Origin: Gammaproteobacteria bacterium
GTDB taxonomy: Bacteria; Pseudomonadota; Gammaproteobacteria; GRL18
NCBI GenBank assembly: GCA_016744375.1
Contig: JADGEM010000022.1
Location: 1 to 62,902, forward strand
Length of the DNA: 62,902 bases
Direction of reading: 5' to 3'
Shown: positions 36,066-45,227 of the stretch, piece after piece
Position numbering within the stretch: position 1 is the stretch's first letter
How the letters are laid out: each line of letters starts with the position of its first letter
The notes under the pieces: model-generated
What the model saw: the letters and a program-made list of their open reading frames with translations, nothing else
The model's database searches: none
What the model was told of the DNA's origin: nothing
Made by a program: the position numbers and the translations under genes

Positions 36066-36421
36066 ATGAATATTGAGATAAATCATGTATTGATTCACAC
36101 CAGCAATCTTAATGGAATGATTCAGTTTTTTGAACAGGTACTGAAGTTAAAGAATGGCAATCGCCCGCCTTTTCCTTTTTCTGGTGTATGATTATCGTCA
36201 GATGACAAACCTCTAATACATCTCAGTGAAACAAACTCTGAAGATGAGCTCAACGTACTTTTTGAGGCTATGAGATTGTCTGCACCTTCTATTAACTCTC
36301 AGCCTTGGCTGGTTACCAATGCGATGTGACATTCGCTATCGGTTGTCATCATCAAGATGATTACAATAATGTACTACCCAAGTCACGCCGTCACTTAGAG
36401 AGTATTTTAGTGCATATTTAG
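36066..36421 (+). pseudogene. Chimeric remnant: VOC (glyoxalase) N-terminus joined to nitroreductase pieces
   Basis: The frame from the ATG at 36066 reads a VOC-family start (HVLIHTSNLNGMIQFFEQVL), hits TGA at 36189 where homologues have tryptophan, and continues to IHLSE. It then runs in frame into a nitroreductase-like FEAMRLSAPSINSQPW before another stop. A +1 frame continues with a nitroreductase C-terminus (AIGCHHQDDYN to PKSRRHLESIL). An internal deletion joined two neighbouring genes, and both are dead. Confidence 0.7.
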
Positions 36422-36454
36422 TTAGAAGCTACTTATACAAAGAGGAGACATGCA

Positions 36455-37003
36455 ATGAATATTTTAATTATAACAGCTGGATATTCCATTTTTGATGCCA
36501 AAGGACAATTGAATAGCTTTCTTGCTTATTTGACTGAAAAAAATCTTACAAAAAACGAGCATAAAGTAAAAATATCTGATGTAACAAAAGATACGTGGAA
36601 TGTAGATAGAGAAGTAGCAAAGCTTCTATGGGCTGAAAGCATTATCTTTATCACACCTATCATGTGGTTTAATATGCCAGCCCCTATGGTGAAATGGCTT
36701 GATGAAGTACTTCTTTATGAGAAGACATTTATTATTACGGATGAGTATGGGGAGGGAGGACAAGTTCCAGCAGATAACTTTATGATAGTCACTTCATCGA
36801 ACTTGAAAAGTAGTGACTTGGGTAAGGGGGTTGTCTTAAAAAATGCGCCTCATATTGATGATGTTCTGCAACCTCTAATAATGACTTGTAACTACCTCAG
36901 CATACGCAATCAAATTCCCACATTTCATGCTGATAATGTGATTGCAGGAGAGACTAGCTGGATTGAAACAGCATATGAAAAACACCTCAACAGCCATTTT
37001 TAA
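36455..37003 (+). CDS. mdaB: NAD(P)H-dependent quinone oxidoreductase, MdaB family
   Basis: The 182-residue flavodoxin-like protein starts MNILIITAGYSIFDAKGQLN and carries IIFITPIMWFNMPAPMVKWLDEVL, typical of the MdaB/NQO-type FMN/FAD family. Expected activity is two-electron quinone reduction in the cytoplasm, protecting against oxidative or quinone stress. An AGGAG site lies 7 nt upstream of the ATG. It lies 33 bp after the chimeric remnant and is divergent from the LysR gene, a common pairing. Confidence 0.8.
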   Translation: MNILIITAGYSIFDAKGQLNSFLAYLTEKNLTKNEHKVKISDVTKDTWNVDREVAKLLWAESIIFITPIMWFNMPAPMVKWLDEVLLYEKTFIITDEYGEGGQVPADNFMIVTSSNLKSSDLGKGVVLKNAPHIDDVLQPLIMTCNYLSIRNQIPTFHADNVIAGETSWIETAYEKHLNSHF

Positions 37004-37427
37004 ATATAGGCATAAGCTCATAACAATCACATGCCTCTGTCACAAAAAAATACCGCTTATCATACATTATCTCTTAGCTTGTTTTGTAAAAGTGATTGAA
37101 TACAGCCATAATTTGAAAATAGTGAAATTAGTGAAATTAGTGATAAAAAATCCAGAAAAAAGAAGCCATAGCATAATATATTTGTAGGATGTTGGTCATT
37201 TGTCGTGTAAGAAATTACAAATAGACTACGGACTAGTTTTGCTAATCAGTCATTCCGCCAGATAAACTGTTGAATTTCTTAATATTTTAGTTGTTAAAAA
37301 TCAGCTGTTTTTGTTAGCTGTCTTCGTATATAATCCGCCATAATATTTTTTCTTATTAAATATTTCCAAAATATTAAAGTTTAACTAGCAACACCTTATT
37401 ATCCCTTTTTAACATGACACAAAATAA
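37004..37427. other. Intergenic region upstream of the MYG1-family gene
   Basis: About 420 bp of AT-rich sequence with no supported gene. A 9-bp tandem repeat (TAGTGAAAT, about 37120-37143) and a 20-bp stretch near 37090-37109 that partly resembles 30396-30413 are the only features noted. Confidence 0.4.
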
Positions 37428-38297
37428 ATGAATGATAAAACTATAGTAACTCACAACGGTAATTTTCATGCAGATGATGTTTTCAGTATCGCTGCATTTA
37501 AAAGTATATTCCCTTCTTTTAATCTTGTTCGTACACGTGATTTAGAGCTTATCGCCAAGGCAGATATTGTGATTGATGTAGGCGGTGAATATGACTCAGG
37601 TACAGACCGTTTTGATCATCATCAACGTGGTGGTGCAGGTGAGCGCGAAAATGGTATTCCCTATTCCTCGTTTGGTTTAATTTGGCAGAAATATGGCTTA
37701 GAAATATGCCAGGGTAAGCAAGACGTAGCAAACGCTGTTGATACTGGTCTGGTATCAATGATTGATGCCATCGATTGTGGTCATATCGAAGGTGTTTCTC
37801 AAGGTATTAGCCTTAGCCAAACTATTTCAATGTTTAACCCGACCTGGCAAGAAGATAGTCACTTTGATACATGTTTTGATGAAGCGGTTGATTTTGCCTC
37901 GCGCGTTTTAACACGATTCATTGCATCAGCTAACGGTGGCATTAGTGCGAAAGAAATTGTGGCTAAAGCTATTGATAATGCAGAAGATCCAAGAGTGATT
38001 GTATTAGAAAAATATACCCCTTGGAAAAGAACGGTTCATGCCTTATCTGAAGACGCTTTATATATGATTTACCCATCTCAGACTGGCCAATGGAGAATTC
38101 AAACAGTACCTGTTGAACCAGGTTCATTCGAAGACAGAAAATCCCTGCCTAAACAATGGGCTGGTTTGTCTGACAATGATCTTAAAGAAATAACAGGTAT
38201 TGATGACGCCATGTTTTGCCATAATTCTTTATTTATTGCGGGTGCGGAATCATTTGAAAGTACTATGAAAATGGCATCCATCGCTCTTAAAGAATAG
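37428..38297 (+). CDS. MYG1-family protein (UPF0160, DHH-like exonuclease)
   Basis: The 289-residue protein opens with the MYG1 signature VTHNGNFHADDVFSIAAFK, then DIVIDVGGEYD and DRFDHHQRGGAG, carrying the metal-binding Asp/His residues of DHH-like phosphoesterases. The eukaryotic homologue MYG1 is reported as a 3'-5' RNA exonuclease; the bacterial role is not settled. The start has no clear ribosome site. It is followed by a small conserved gene and an RluA-type gene on the same strand. Confidence 0.85.
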   Translation: MNDKTIVTHNGNFHADDVFSIAAFKSIFPSFNLVRTRDLELIAKADIVIDVGGEYDSGTDRFDHHQRGGAGERENGIPYSSFGLIWQKYGLEICQGKQDVANAVDTGLVSMIDAIDCGHIEGVSQGISLSQTISMFNPTWQEDSHFDTCFDEAVDFASRVLTRFIASANGGISAKEIVAKAIDNAEDPRVIVLEKYTPWKRTVHALSEDALYMIYPSQTGQWRIQTVPVEPGSFEDRKSLPKQWAGLSDNDLKEITGIDDAMFCHNSLFIAGAESFESTMKMASIALKE

Positions 38298-38380
38298 TAA
38301 AAGTACTATTAAAATAAAAACGCTGATCTCTTATTTATACAGAACTTTTATACGTCATCAACGAGAAGAGAACTGACTCT

Positions 38381-38551
38381 ATGTCAAAGGTATTAGTTAA
38401 ATTTAGCTACGAAAAAGAAACTAAAAACAGTGTCCGTTATAAAGAGCAGCCAGAAGCTGGGAAAGCACCCATTGCCGGTACTTTGTATGTGCAAAAGTGG
38501 TTTGCAGGTGATAGTAAAACACTAGAGATTTCAATCGAGAAAAAAGATTGA
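38381..38551 (+). CDS. Small conserved protein of 56 residues
   Basis: This frame encodes MSKVLVKFSYEKETKNSVRY, then a GTLYVQKWFAG segment and a terminal LEISIEKKD. The KETKN...GTLYV...L.I.IE pattern occurs in a widespread family of about 55-60-residue proteins that I recognise without a function; a single beta-sheet domain is likely. It lies 83 bp after the MYG1 gene and 20 bp before the rluA gene. Confidence 0.75.
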   Translation: MSKVLVKFSYEKETKNSVRYKEQPEAGKAPIAGTLYVQKWFAGDSKTLEISIEKKD

Positions 38552-38571
38552 TCTTCCGGGTAAAAGATTAA

Positions 38572-39237
38572 ATGCAACCGCAGGCAGATCCGTTTATTGT
38601 TCCTCTTTGTGGTGATAAAATTAAAATTATTTATCAAGATGAGCATCTATTATTGATTAATAAGCCGAGTATTTTATTAAGCCTTTCGGGTAAACATCCG
38701 TTAAACAAAGACTCGGTTCATTTTCGATTGGTTAAAGATTATCCCTCGGCAACGATGGTGCATCGCCTGGATTTTGGTACTTCAGGTATTATGCTAGTAG
38801 CATTGAACAAATCAGTAAACGCTCATTTAACTAAGCAATTTCAAACCCGCTCAGTGGTAAAATATTATACCGCTTTGCTCCACGGTCATCTTGAAAATGA
38901 TGAAGGGATTATTGAGTTTCCCATAGCGAAAAATGAGTTTCCTTTGCAAAAAATCTGTCACCTTAACGGCAAGGAAGCAGTGAGTTATTATCAAGTAATT
39001 GAACGCCTGGATAAGCCATTGGCAACAAGAGTACTGTTTAAACCGTTGACTGGGCGCACCCATCAACTACGCATACATAGTCGTGAAATTGGCCACCCAA
39101 TTCTAGGTTGTGATTTATATGCCAGTGATGAGGCTTTTCACCTGTCGCCACGGTTGATGTTGCATGCCAGTCAACTTGAATTTGATCACCCCATTAGCGG
39201 AAAGAGAATCAAAGGAATTTGCCCTTGCCCGTTTTAA
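38572..39237 (+). CDS. RluA-family pseudouridine synthase
   Basis: The 221-residue enzyme has the catalytic motif VHRLDFGTSGIML (aspartate nucleophile) and the C-terminal RTHQLRIHSREIGHPILGCDLY motif. No S4 domain is present, and the size fits RluA, which modifies 23S rRNA U746 and tRNA U32 in E. coli. The target here is not proven. Confidence 0.88.
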   Translation: MQPQADPFIVPLCGDKIKIIYQDEHLLLINKPSILLSLSGKHPLNKDSVHFRLVKDYPSATMVHRLDFGTSGIMLVALNKSVNAHLTKQFQTRSVVKYYTALLHGHLENDEGIIEFPIAKNEFPLQKICHLNGKEAVSYYQVIERLDKPLATRVLFKPLTGRTHQLRIHSREIGHPILGCDLYASDEAFHLSPRLMLHASQLEFDHPISGKRIKGICPCPF

Positions 39238-39737
39238 TGTCAACAATCAGAGCCACATTTGCTCTTGCTTTTTCTTTGCTTTTGGACAGCACCAGTGAGG
39301 ACAACTGAGGTAGAAGAGTGTACGCGAGACTGGTTCATCTAACTGGGGTGTCAGAAAACACGGACGTTTTCTGTCAAGCGACCCATGGACGGGCTTGCAG
39401 CGCCCCCAGTTAGACGAACCAGTCTCACGTGCAATCGGCAGACTCAGCACTTTGTCCGAACACCCCCTTCTTTTTCTCTTGATTTTAAAACATCCCGCAA
39501 ATCACGCCCTGGAAGAAGTACCCTTGGGGTGCCGCTATGGTCGTAAAGCAGACATAAAAAAAGCCTCAATACCATTTATACTGCATCAGGAAGAAGTTAA
39601 CAGTATTTAATATTAAGGCCCGTAAAAGTCAGGTAATAATCCGGAAGAAGCGAGGAGAGAATTATTACCTGTACTCAAATGATGCTATTTAACAGCACTC
39701 TTATTTTTTCAGCGCTAAAAGCTCTTAAAGTTCAGCA
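39238..39737. other. Intergenic region with dispersed repeat between rluA-like gene and cytochrome cluster
   Basis: About 500 bp without a supported gene. A structured repeat occupies 39326-39543. At 39260-39290 the reverse complement reads TGTCCAAAAGCAAAGAAA, also found directly right of IS21 at 33001, so the same repeat family probably flanked that IS. The apparent frames here are repeat sequence, not genes. Confidence 0.5.
39326..39543 (-). repeat. Dispersed noncoding repeat, copy 2, with long hairpin
   Basis: Arms 39326-39348 and 39404-39426 form a 23-bp stem with one mismatch. Inside it 39352-39359 pairs with 39366-39373 (CAGAAAAC/GTTTTCTG). The segment 39365-39543 is the inverted counterpart of 34656-34832. 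The inverted arms and multiple copies are consistent with a MITE or other non-autonomous element. Confidence 0.7.
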
Positions 39738-42146
39738 CTAAAGATTTTTATATTTCTTTCTCTGCCCTCTCACCACAAGGAAGCCCAATATAAAGACTAT
39801 AATTGCCCATGCCGCTGGGATAACGTAAAGTTTAATTGGATCACTTTCAGGTGGTAATAATAACCAATACCAGGTTGACAAGGTATGTTTGGATTTGGAC
39901 TCACCATTACTGCCATCCCAGTTGGCAAATGAAACAGGGATAAATTCCCCTTCGGTGAAACTAATTTCACCATCCGTGCCAGTACGTTTACGCTTTAGAA
40001 TGATTTGCCAGCGGCCTTCCTGCCATTTACCTTGCGCCGAGACTTCTTTGTAATCCATCATGGGTGCCAGCTTATTATCAGGACCTGTCCCTTTAAAAAT
40101 CATTGTTGCAGCAGCCTGCTTAGGTTCCAGGCTGCCGGCATTCCAGTACCACATCGTGGTGTTATGACTGCTGTCACCATGACGATAGAGCGGTTTTTCA
40201 ACCATTGGGCTTGAAGTATAAGCGCCCTCTCGTGGAAATTGCATCGCAACTGCATCTGAATAAAGTGTTAACTCTTCATCCTGAATACTCATGCTATATT
40301 CATGACCTGGAAGGCTCTCTGTTCTGTCATTCACTTCAAGTAAGAAAGCAATTTCATCCTCATTATAAAGTGCTCTGACACTAATCAGATCGTTTTTAGG
40401 CGTAAACAGACGTTCAGATTTAATAATATTAGGTACCAGACGCATCGATGTTACTGGTGCAATCGCCCATGCTTCATCATCAAGAGAATCCGGCAGAGTA
40501 CCCTCCTGTTTTTTTGCTTGTATAACGCCGTTTCCAGGCGGAGTATTCAAATCACGCAGTGAATAAACATAATTTGCAATATGCCAGCGATCGTCCAGAC
40601 TAATCGGATCTTCATTGCCTTCCCCTTCTGCCCGATGAGCCGGCATGGGTGTACCTGGAATACCGATTGATAGACGAGTATAAATATTTTTGACAATTTC
40701 ATCTCTCGCTTTGAGCGGATCTTTATCTGTCGTGCGATTGCTCGTACGCCATGCCCAGGGTTTATTTAAATCACGAGGCCATATACGAAATCCCCAGTCA
40801 TCAGCCAGACGTTTTCCGGAGCGAATATTACCTCGTCCTTCAATACCATGGCATTCCTGACAAGGTTCAAATGCAAGCTTACCCTTTGTAATCGATTCAT
40901 CGGTATAAGCAATCTGACCATCAATTGGTTCTACTGCTGTGAATTGATTAAAGTCATTTTTAATGTATTGTCCATCGTCATTAAAGTCTTCATCTTCTGC
41001 ATTTTCAGGTGCCCAGGTAGCTGAAATATCAAAGCGTTTTAAAACCGGAATTAAAGATTTAATCTGATCATCCGTCATTAACTTTTTCCAGCCTGGCATA
41101 CCGGTGCCGGTTAAACCAAATTTAATGGTATTAAACAGATCTTCATCTCGAACTGGCACTGTACCAGGTGAGGTTTTATATTTAAACAGGCCGAGAGTAA
41201 AATCACGTGGTCTTGGATACAGTCTATCGGCAGCAATACCATCACCAGCGCCCTGCTCTCCATGACAAACGGAACAGCGCAGATCATACAATTCTTTACC
41301 TTTCATTTTGGCACGTTCGTCTTCCAGTTTGGTTTTCATACCGGTAACAATTTTAGAGGTCTCCGGATCCCAGATTCTTGGAACCTCGCCCACATAGTCA
41401 TATAAAAAAGTGATCACATTCCAGACATCCTGCTCACCCAGCATCTCATGCCAGACTGGCATTGCTGATTTCCATGGTGTACCTTCTTTTGGCAAACCAG
41501 GGCCACCTGTCGTAATACGCCAGAATAAAAATGCTTCCTGTAACTGGTTAATGGTTTCATCCTGAAAGTTGATGGGCCTTGGATTAAAGCCATCAGCAAA
41601 GACACCTTCTCCATACATCAAGTCTCCATGACAGAAGAAACAGTTTTGATAATAAATATCACGTCCTGCAGTCACGGCTGTATTATAAACATCCCAGGCC
41701 TTTGACTCATCACCCGCTTTCATACTGCTAATCACTTCTTCTCTGACCGGGTTTTCTAAATCAGTCAAATCATAGGTTTTATTAAACACCTTTAATTTGG
41801 ATGGTGGTGCAGGATGAACCTGGCGCAACTCAACCGGCGAATCAAAACTGGGCTTGACAATAATATGCACGGTATAACCAATCAGTGCGGGAATAGCCAG
41901 AAGAAAAAACCAGCGTAAAGGCCAAGTGCTATCTTTCTGAGTAACGGCAGTAATCGGTGTTTTAAATCGAGACCAGGTTTCTTCATCAAAAGAAAAATAT
42001 AGCAACACACCAATGACACAGATGATCATATATTGAATCAAAAGCGACATCGGCAACAATGGCGGCACACCATATTTAAAAAAAACAAAGACAGCCACCA
42101 GGATGAGAACAGCCATTAATAATGGTGGAAATTTAAAACCTTTCAT
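39738..42146 (-). CDS. Membrane tri-haem cytochrome c with C-terminal ethylbenzene-dehydrogenase-gamma-like domain
   Basis: The 802-residue protein has N-terminal transmembrane segments (about 9-25, 35-53 and 77-97). Three CxxCH haem sites follow (C169-H173, C291-H295, C429-H433). A C-terminal EB_dh-type domain (about 545-765) contains the family-like PVSFANWDGSNGES and LSTWYWL, and a last transmembrane helix lies near 775-795. EB_dh domains bind haem b as gamma subunits of some molybdenum enzymes, but no molybdenum subunit is encoded beside this one. It is the last gene of the leftward operon, 5 bp after the di-haem cytochrome, and is likely an electron-transfer subunit with the CydA-like protein. 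Confidence 0.85.
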   Translation of the reverse strand: MKGFKFPPLLMAVLILVAVFVFFKYGVPPLLPMSLLIQYMIICVIGVLLYFSFDEETWSRFKTPITAVTQKDSTWPLRWFFLLAIPALIGYTVHIIVKPSFDSPVELRQVHPAPPSKLKVFNKTYDLTDLENPVREEVISSMKAGDESKAWDVYNTAVTAGRDIYYQNCFFCHGDLMYGEGVFADGFNPRPINFQDETINQLQEAFLFWRITTGGPGLPKEGTPWKSAMPVWHEMLGEQDVWNVITFLYDYVGEVPRIWDPETSKIVTGMKTKLEDERAKMKGKELYDLRCSVCHGEQGAGDGIAADRLYPRPRDFTLGLFKYKTSPGTVPVRDEDLFNTIKFGLTGTGMPGWKKLMTDDQIKSLIPVLKRFDISATWAPENAEDEDFNDDGQYIKNDFNQFTAVEPIDGQIAYTDESITKGKLAFEPCQECHGIEGRGNIRSGKRLADDWGFRIWPRDLNKPWAWRTSNRTTDKDPLKARDEIVKNIYTRLSIGIPGTPMPAHRAEGEGNEDPISLDDRWHIANYVYSLRDLNTPPGNGVIQAKKQEGTLPDSLDDEAWAIAPVTSMRLVPNIIKSERLFTPKNDLISVRALYNEDEIAFLLEVNDRTESLPGHEYSMSIQDEELTLYSDAVAMQFPREGAYTSSPMVEKPLYRHGDSSHNTTMWYWNAGSLEPKQAAATMIFKGTGPDNKLAPMMDYKEVSAQGKWQEGRWQIILKRKRTGTDGEISFTEGEFIPVSFANWDGSNGESKSKHTLSTWYWLLLPPESDPIKLYVIPAAWAIIVFILGFLVVRGQRKKYKNL

Positions 42147-42151
42147 TGTAA

Positions 42152-43114
42152 TTATTCGCCTTTTTTCTCAGTTTCATTTGATGGTTGAGTTTGTGGAGAG
42201 CCTTCGGCTGGCGAGGAGTCTTCAGCCTGCGAAGCATCACCCTTTGATGCCGCTAAAAAATCCACCAGCATTTCAAGTTCTTTCACCATCATTGAGTCAG
42301 CAAAAGTAGCCGGCATAATCGGTGGATAGCCTTCTGCAATCACTGCAGCAGGATTAATAATACTCTCTCGAATTTCTTCCCGGGAAGAACGTGCACCGAT
42401 ATTTCTCAAATCAGGGCCAAGGGTAGCAGGACTTTCTAAGACAGCATGACAGGCAGTACAGCCATTTTTTGTCAGCACTTCTTCTGCATTTGCTGCGGGT
42501 TTAGGCGGTTCAGCGTTGATACTTTTTTCTTCGATAACCGGAGCATCCGTTGGCAGTGCAACCGTCGGTTCACCACCATCTTTTGCTTGTAAAAAAGCAA
42601 TGATGGCACCCATTTCGATCTTAGTTAAGCCAATAGGTGCTTTGTCAATGGTCGGCATGGGTGATGGATCACCCTCTTTACCATAACCGGGCACAACATA
42701 TTTACTGGGAGCAATCATAGACTCCAGAAAATAGCTTTCTGAATCTTTTGATTCCCCCTTATAATCATCTGAACTGAGTCGTTCAGCAGCTGTATCTTCC
42801 ATATTTAAGACCAGAATATCTGGGGCACGTCCAAGGTTATTGTGACACAGAGTACAGGTGCCTTTACCCTTAAAAAGAGCTTCACCCATAGCAATATAAC
42901 TGTCCATGGTCAAAGCGCCTAAATCAACTTTCACATCCTTAGGTGCCTGTCCTTCCACTTGCGGCAATAAGTTGGCAATACCTGTAAATACTAATACCAC
43001 CAAAATCATAAATGAAAGTACTTTGGCTATCACCGGGATTTTACCCGGAGGTGATATAAAATCAGCATCCCGCACAGAATGTGCTTGATTATTTGTTGTT
43101 GCTGTATTTGTCAT
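42152..43114 (-). CDS. Membrane-anchored di-haem cytochrome c
   Basis: From the ATG at 43114 (GGAG site, 6-7 nt upstream; the frame start at 43126 is a GTG overlapping that site) the product has 320 residues. One transmembrane anchor lies near 28-48, then two cytochrome c modules with CTLCH (about 87-91) and CTACH (about 219-223). The C-terminus is an acidic, S/P/E-rich tail. It lies between the CydA-like gene and the tri-haem gene and probably carries electrons within one complex. Confidence 0.87.
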   Translation of the reverse strand: MTNTATTNNQAHSVRDADFISPPGKIPVIAKVLSFMILVVLVFTGIANLLPQVEGQAPKDVKVDLGALTMDSYIAMGEALFKGKGTCTLCHNNLGRAPDILVLNMEDTAAERLSSDDYKGESKDSESYFLESMIAPSKYVVPGYGKEGDPSPMPTIDKAPIGLTKIEMGAIIAFLQAKDGGEPTVALPTDAPVIEEKSINAEPPKPAANAEEVLTKNGCTACHAVLESPATLGPDLRNIGARSSREEIRESIINPAAVIAEGYPPIMPATFADSMMVKELEMLVDFLAASKGDASQAEDSSPAEGSPQTQPSNETEKKGE

Positions 43115-43143
43115 TATCGGCTCCACTTATTTCGCAGGATTAG

Positions 43144-45060
43144 CTATCTTTCAGGTTTAGGCTGTTTGGTATCACCCAGAGATGCGACCCAGAAAATAAA
43201 TAAAACAATGGCAAGAAAACTGATCGTTGCAATTGTCATCATATTACCTGCATGACCAATATTGGGAATAAAATTATCCACAGAATTATCTTTCATCACA
43301 GTATAAACATGCCAATGTGTCCTTACGGAGGAACGTACATATCCCATAAGTGCCATTAACCAGGTGAAAGCAATCGGCAGCGCAAATAAAGCATAGACAC
43401 CCCGATTAGAAATTTGTCCCCATTTAACCGGTAAAGTTTTAGCCCCTTTGAACATCATGGAGTCAATAACTACACCAGAGACAATCACAATCAAAGTAGA
43501 CATGACCTGAGCAACAGATGAACCAACTTTGTAAACCGTATTCGTAAAGTAGCCGTAGTAAACACCGAGGAAAATAATATTCGCAATGGCAACCACATAA
43601 ATTGCCACCATCAAAGCATTACCAAAACCAGCCCATGGCACGGTAATTACTTTATCTGAACGACGATAGAGCTGGAATGATAAGAAGGTGCCCATCAACA
43701 TCAGGTTCACAGCAATGTTTTTTGCCGGCATGATACCCAAAGGCCCAAGTAATGGATGATGTGAACCACCCAATGTGGCAATTTCTTTGGCCGATAAAAT
43801 GAGCGTATGAGGTGTTACCCAGATTAAAAAGCTCACCACTAAGGTGCCGGCAATATATTTAATCAACCAGGTGTAACGTTGTGAACCATCACAACGAGAC
43901 ATGCCATTCCAGAGATAATAGTTTGCTGCCAGAAGAATCGTACCAATTAACACCGCCTGTACAATGAATAACCAGGCCAGAATTCCTCCCATTGCAGTAA
44001 TGCCCATTTGTTGGGAATAAGCATAGATTTCAGCCATCAGCCAATATCCGGCAAAAGGTAAAGGTAAAAAGGCCAGTACAGCAATAAAGTTTGAGGTATA
44101 ACCCATCCAGTCATAATGAGCACGCTGTGCCATGGTTCTGGCACTTAACATCTTATAACCGGCATAAGCACCGACTATTGCACCACCAAAAGCAATATTG
44201 GCCACAAAGCGATGTAAGTTTAATGGATTCCATAGAGGTCCACGGATAATATCCCAGATACCACCAGTCACCACACCTGCATCATCAACACCGGATGGTG
44301 CCATCATGAAGGTTGCCCAGGCATTTGCCACAAACAGAAGTGTGGTTCCCACACCATTGAGCAGAACACCCAGTGTCAGGTGAACATATTTTTTATTGCC
44401 GTAACGCAGTGCATACCAGCTGTAATAATACAGATACAATACGCCGCTTTCGAGGAAGAATAAGAGTGCATACACCATGACCTGGTTGCCGAATACTTCC
44501 ATCATATATCCCATAAAAGTGGGATATAGCAAAAATAATGAGAAAGCTAAAGTGCCTCCAAACAGAGCGGTTAATGAGTAAGCCGTCATGGATACTTTCA
44601 TGAATTCATGAGCCATATCATCATAACGCTGGTCACCGGTCTTAACACCAATCCACTCAATCACTGTGACAAACAAAGGAACGGCAAGAACAAATGCAGC
44701 TAAAAACAAGTGCAGTTGAGCAATCACCCAGACAAATGAACGACTGCTCATGGAACCAATCTGACGATAATCTCCCGGCCCCATTGTAGGAGCAGGTTTT
44801 AGAGTGGGTTTATTCTGCCCCACTTCATCTGCTATTTCAGCAGCAACTTCAGACACCGCATCCGATGACCAGGCAAGATCCGGGATCAGCATCAATGCAC
44901 TGAGCATGATGATTACGACAAACAGCACTTGCATTGAACGATGCAAAAGCACTGCAGATGCCGTGGCAGGCTTAGCTGAATGACTGCGTGTCGTAAAATC
45001 TGAAAAAGTACCTGAAACAGCACCTGAATTATCAGTCATTAATTTTTTATGGGGTGACAT
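43144..45060 (-). CDS. CydA-like (cytochrome bd oxidase subunit I family) membrane protein
   Basis: From the ATG at 45060 the product has 638 residues. The first ~45 residues are soluble, then a hydrophobic segment and a loop precede the CydA-like core. Candidate haem ligands follow the CydA pattern: H117 in AQLHLFLA (compare E. coli H19), E204 in FFLES (compare E107) and H283 in LNLHRFVANIAFGGA (compare H186). The quinol-binding loop is not recognisable, and the core is longer than CydA. No CydB is present. CydA-like proteins with cytochrome c partners have been noted in Nitrospira and others, but their activity is unresolved. The TTG at 45072 is an alternative start. Confidence 0.82.
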   Translation of the reverse strand: MSPHKKLMTDNSGAVSGTFSDFTTRSHSAKPATASAVLLHRSMQVLFVVIIMLSALMLIPDLAWSSDAVSEVAAEIADEVGQNKPTLKPAPTMGPGDYRQIGSMSSRSFVWVIAQLHLFLAAFVLAVPLFVTVIEWIGVKTGDQRYDDMAHEFMKVSMTAYSLTALFGGTLAFSLFLLYPTFMGYMMEVFGNQVMVYALLFFLESGVLYLYYYSWYALRYGNKKYVHLTLGVLLNGVGTTLLFVANAWATFMMAPSGVDDAGVVTGGIWDIIRGPLWNPLNLHRFVANIAFGGAIVGAYAGYKMLSARTMAQRAHYDWMGYTSNFIAVLAFLPLPFAGYWLMAEIYAYSQQMGITAMGGILAWLFIVQAVLIGTILLAANYYLWNGMSRCDGSQRYTWLIKYIAGTLVVSFLIWVTPHTLILSAKEIATLGGSHHPLLGPLGIMPAKNIAVNLMLMGTFLSFQLYRRSDKVITVPWAGFGNALMVAIYVVAIANIIFLGVYYGYFTNTVYKVGSSVAQVMSTLIVIVSGVVIDSMMFKGAKTLPVKWGQISNRGVYALFALPIAFTWLMALMGYVRSSVRTHWHVYTVMKDNSVDNFIPNIGHAGNMMTIATISFLAIVLFIFWVASLGDTKQPKPER

Positions 45061-45086
45061 AGAATGTTCCAATTTTTTACAATTAT

Positions 45087-45212
45087 TTATTGAGCGGGCG
45101 TCATATCAATATTAAGCGGCAGTCCCTGCATCGACATCATTGCATGGTCCATAAGATAAAATACGGCAAATGCAATAACAAAAGACAACACCCAGTTTTT
45201 TAACTGTTTCAT
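45087..45212 (-). CDS. 41-residue single-pass membrane peptide
   Basis: A GGAGAG ribosome site precedes the ATG at 45212. The peptide is MKQLKNWVLSFVIAFAVFYL, then MDHAMMSMQGLPLNI and a short polar end. One transmembrane helix is followed by a methionine- and histidine-rich periplasmic tail. Its place directly before the CydA-like gene recalls CydX-type accessory peptides of bd oxidases. Function inferred from position only. Confidence 0.7.
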   Translation of the reverse strand: MKQLKNWVLSFVIAFAVFYLMDHAMMSMQGLPLNIDMTPAQ

Positions 45213-45227
45213 ATTTCTCTCCAGATA

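Noticed and set aside
22831..36191. UGA read as tryptophan, suggested by in-frame TGA at Trp positions in two genes (22831 and 36189).
   Set aside because: Several intact genes here end with TGA (idrA, the lipoprotein peroxidase, 54277-54624), and both affected frames have other damage. Ordinary pseudogene mutations explain them.
39247..39610. Two overlapping open frames (39247-39450 minus, 39395-39610 plus).
   Set aside because: They lie within the structured dispersed repeat and are mirror readings of its inverted arms. Neither frame is preserved in the copy at 34656-34832.
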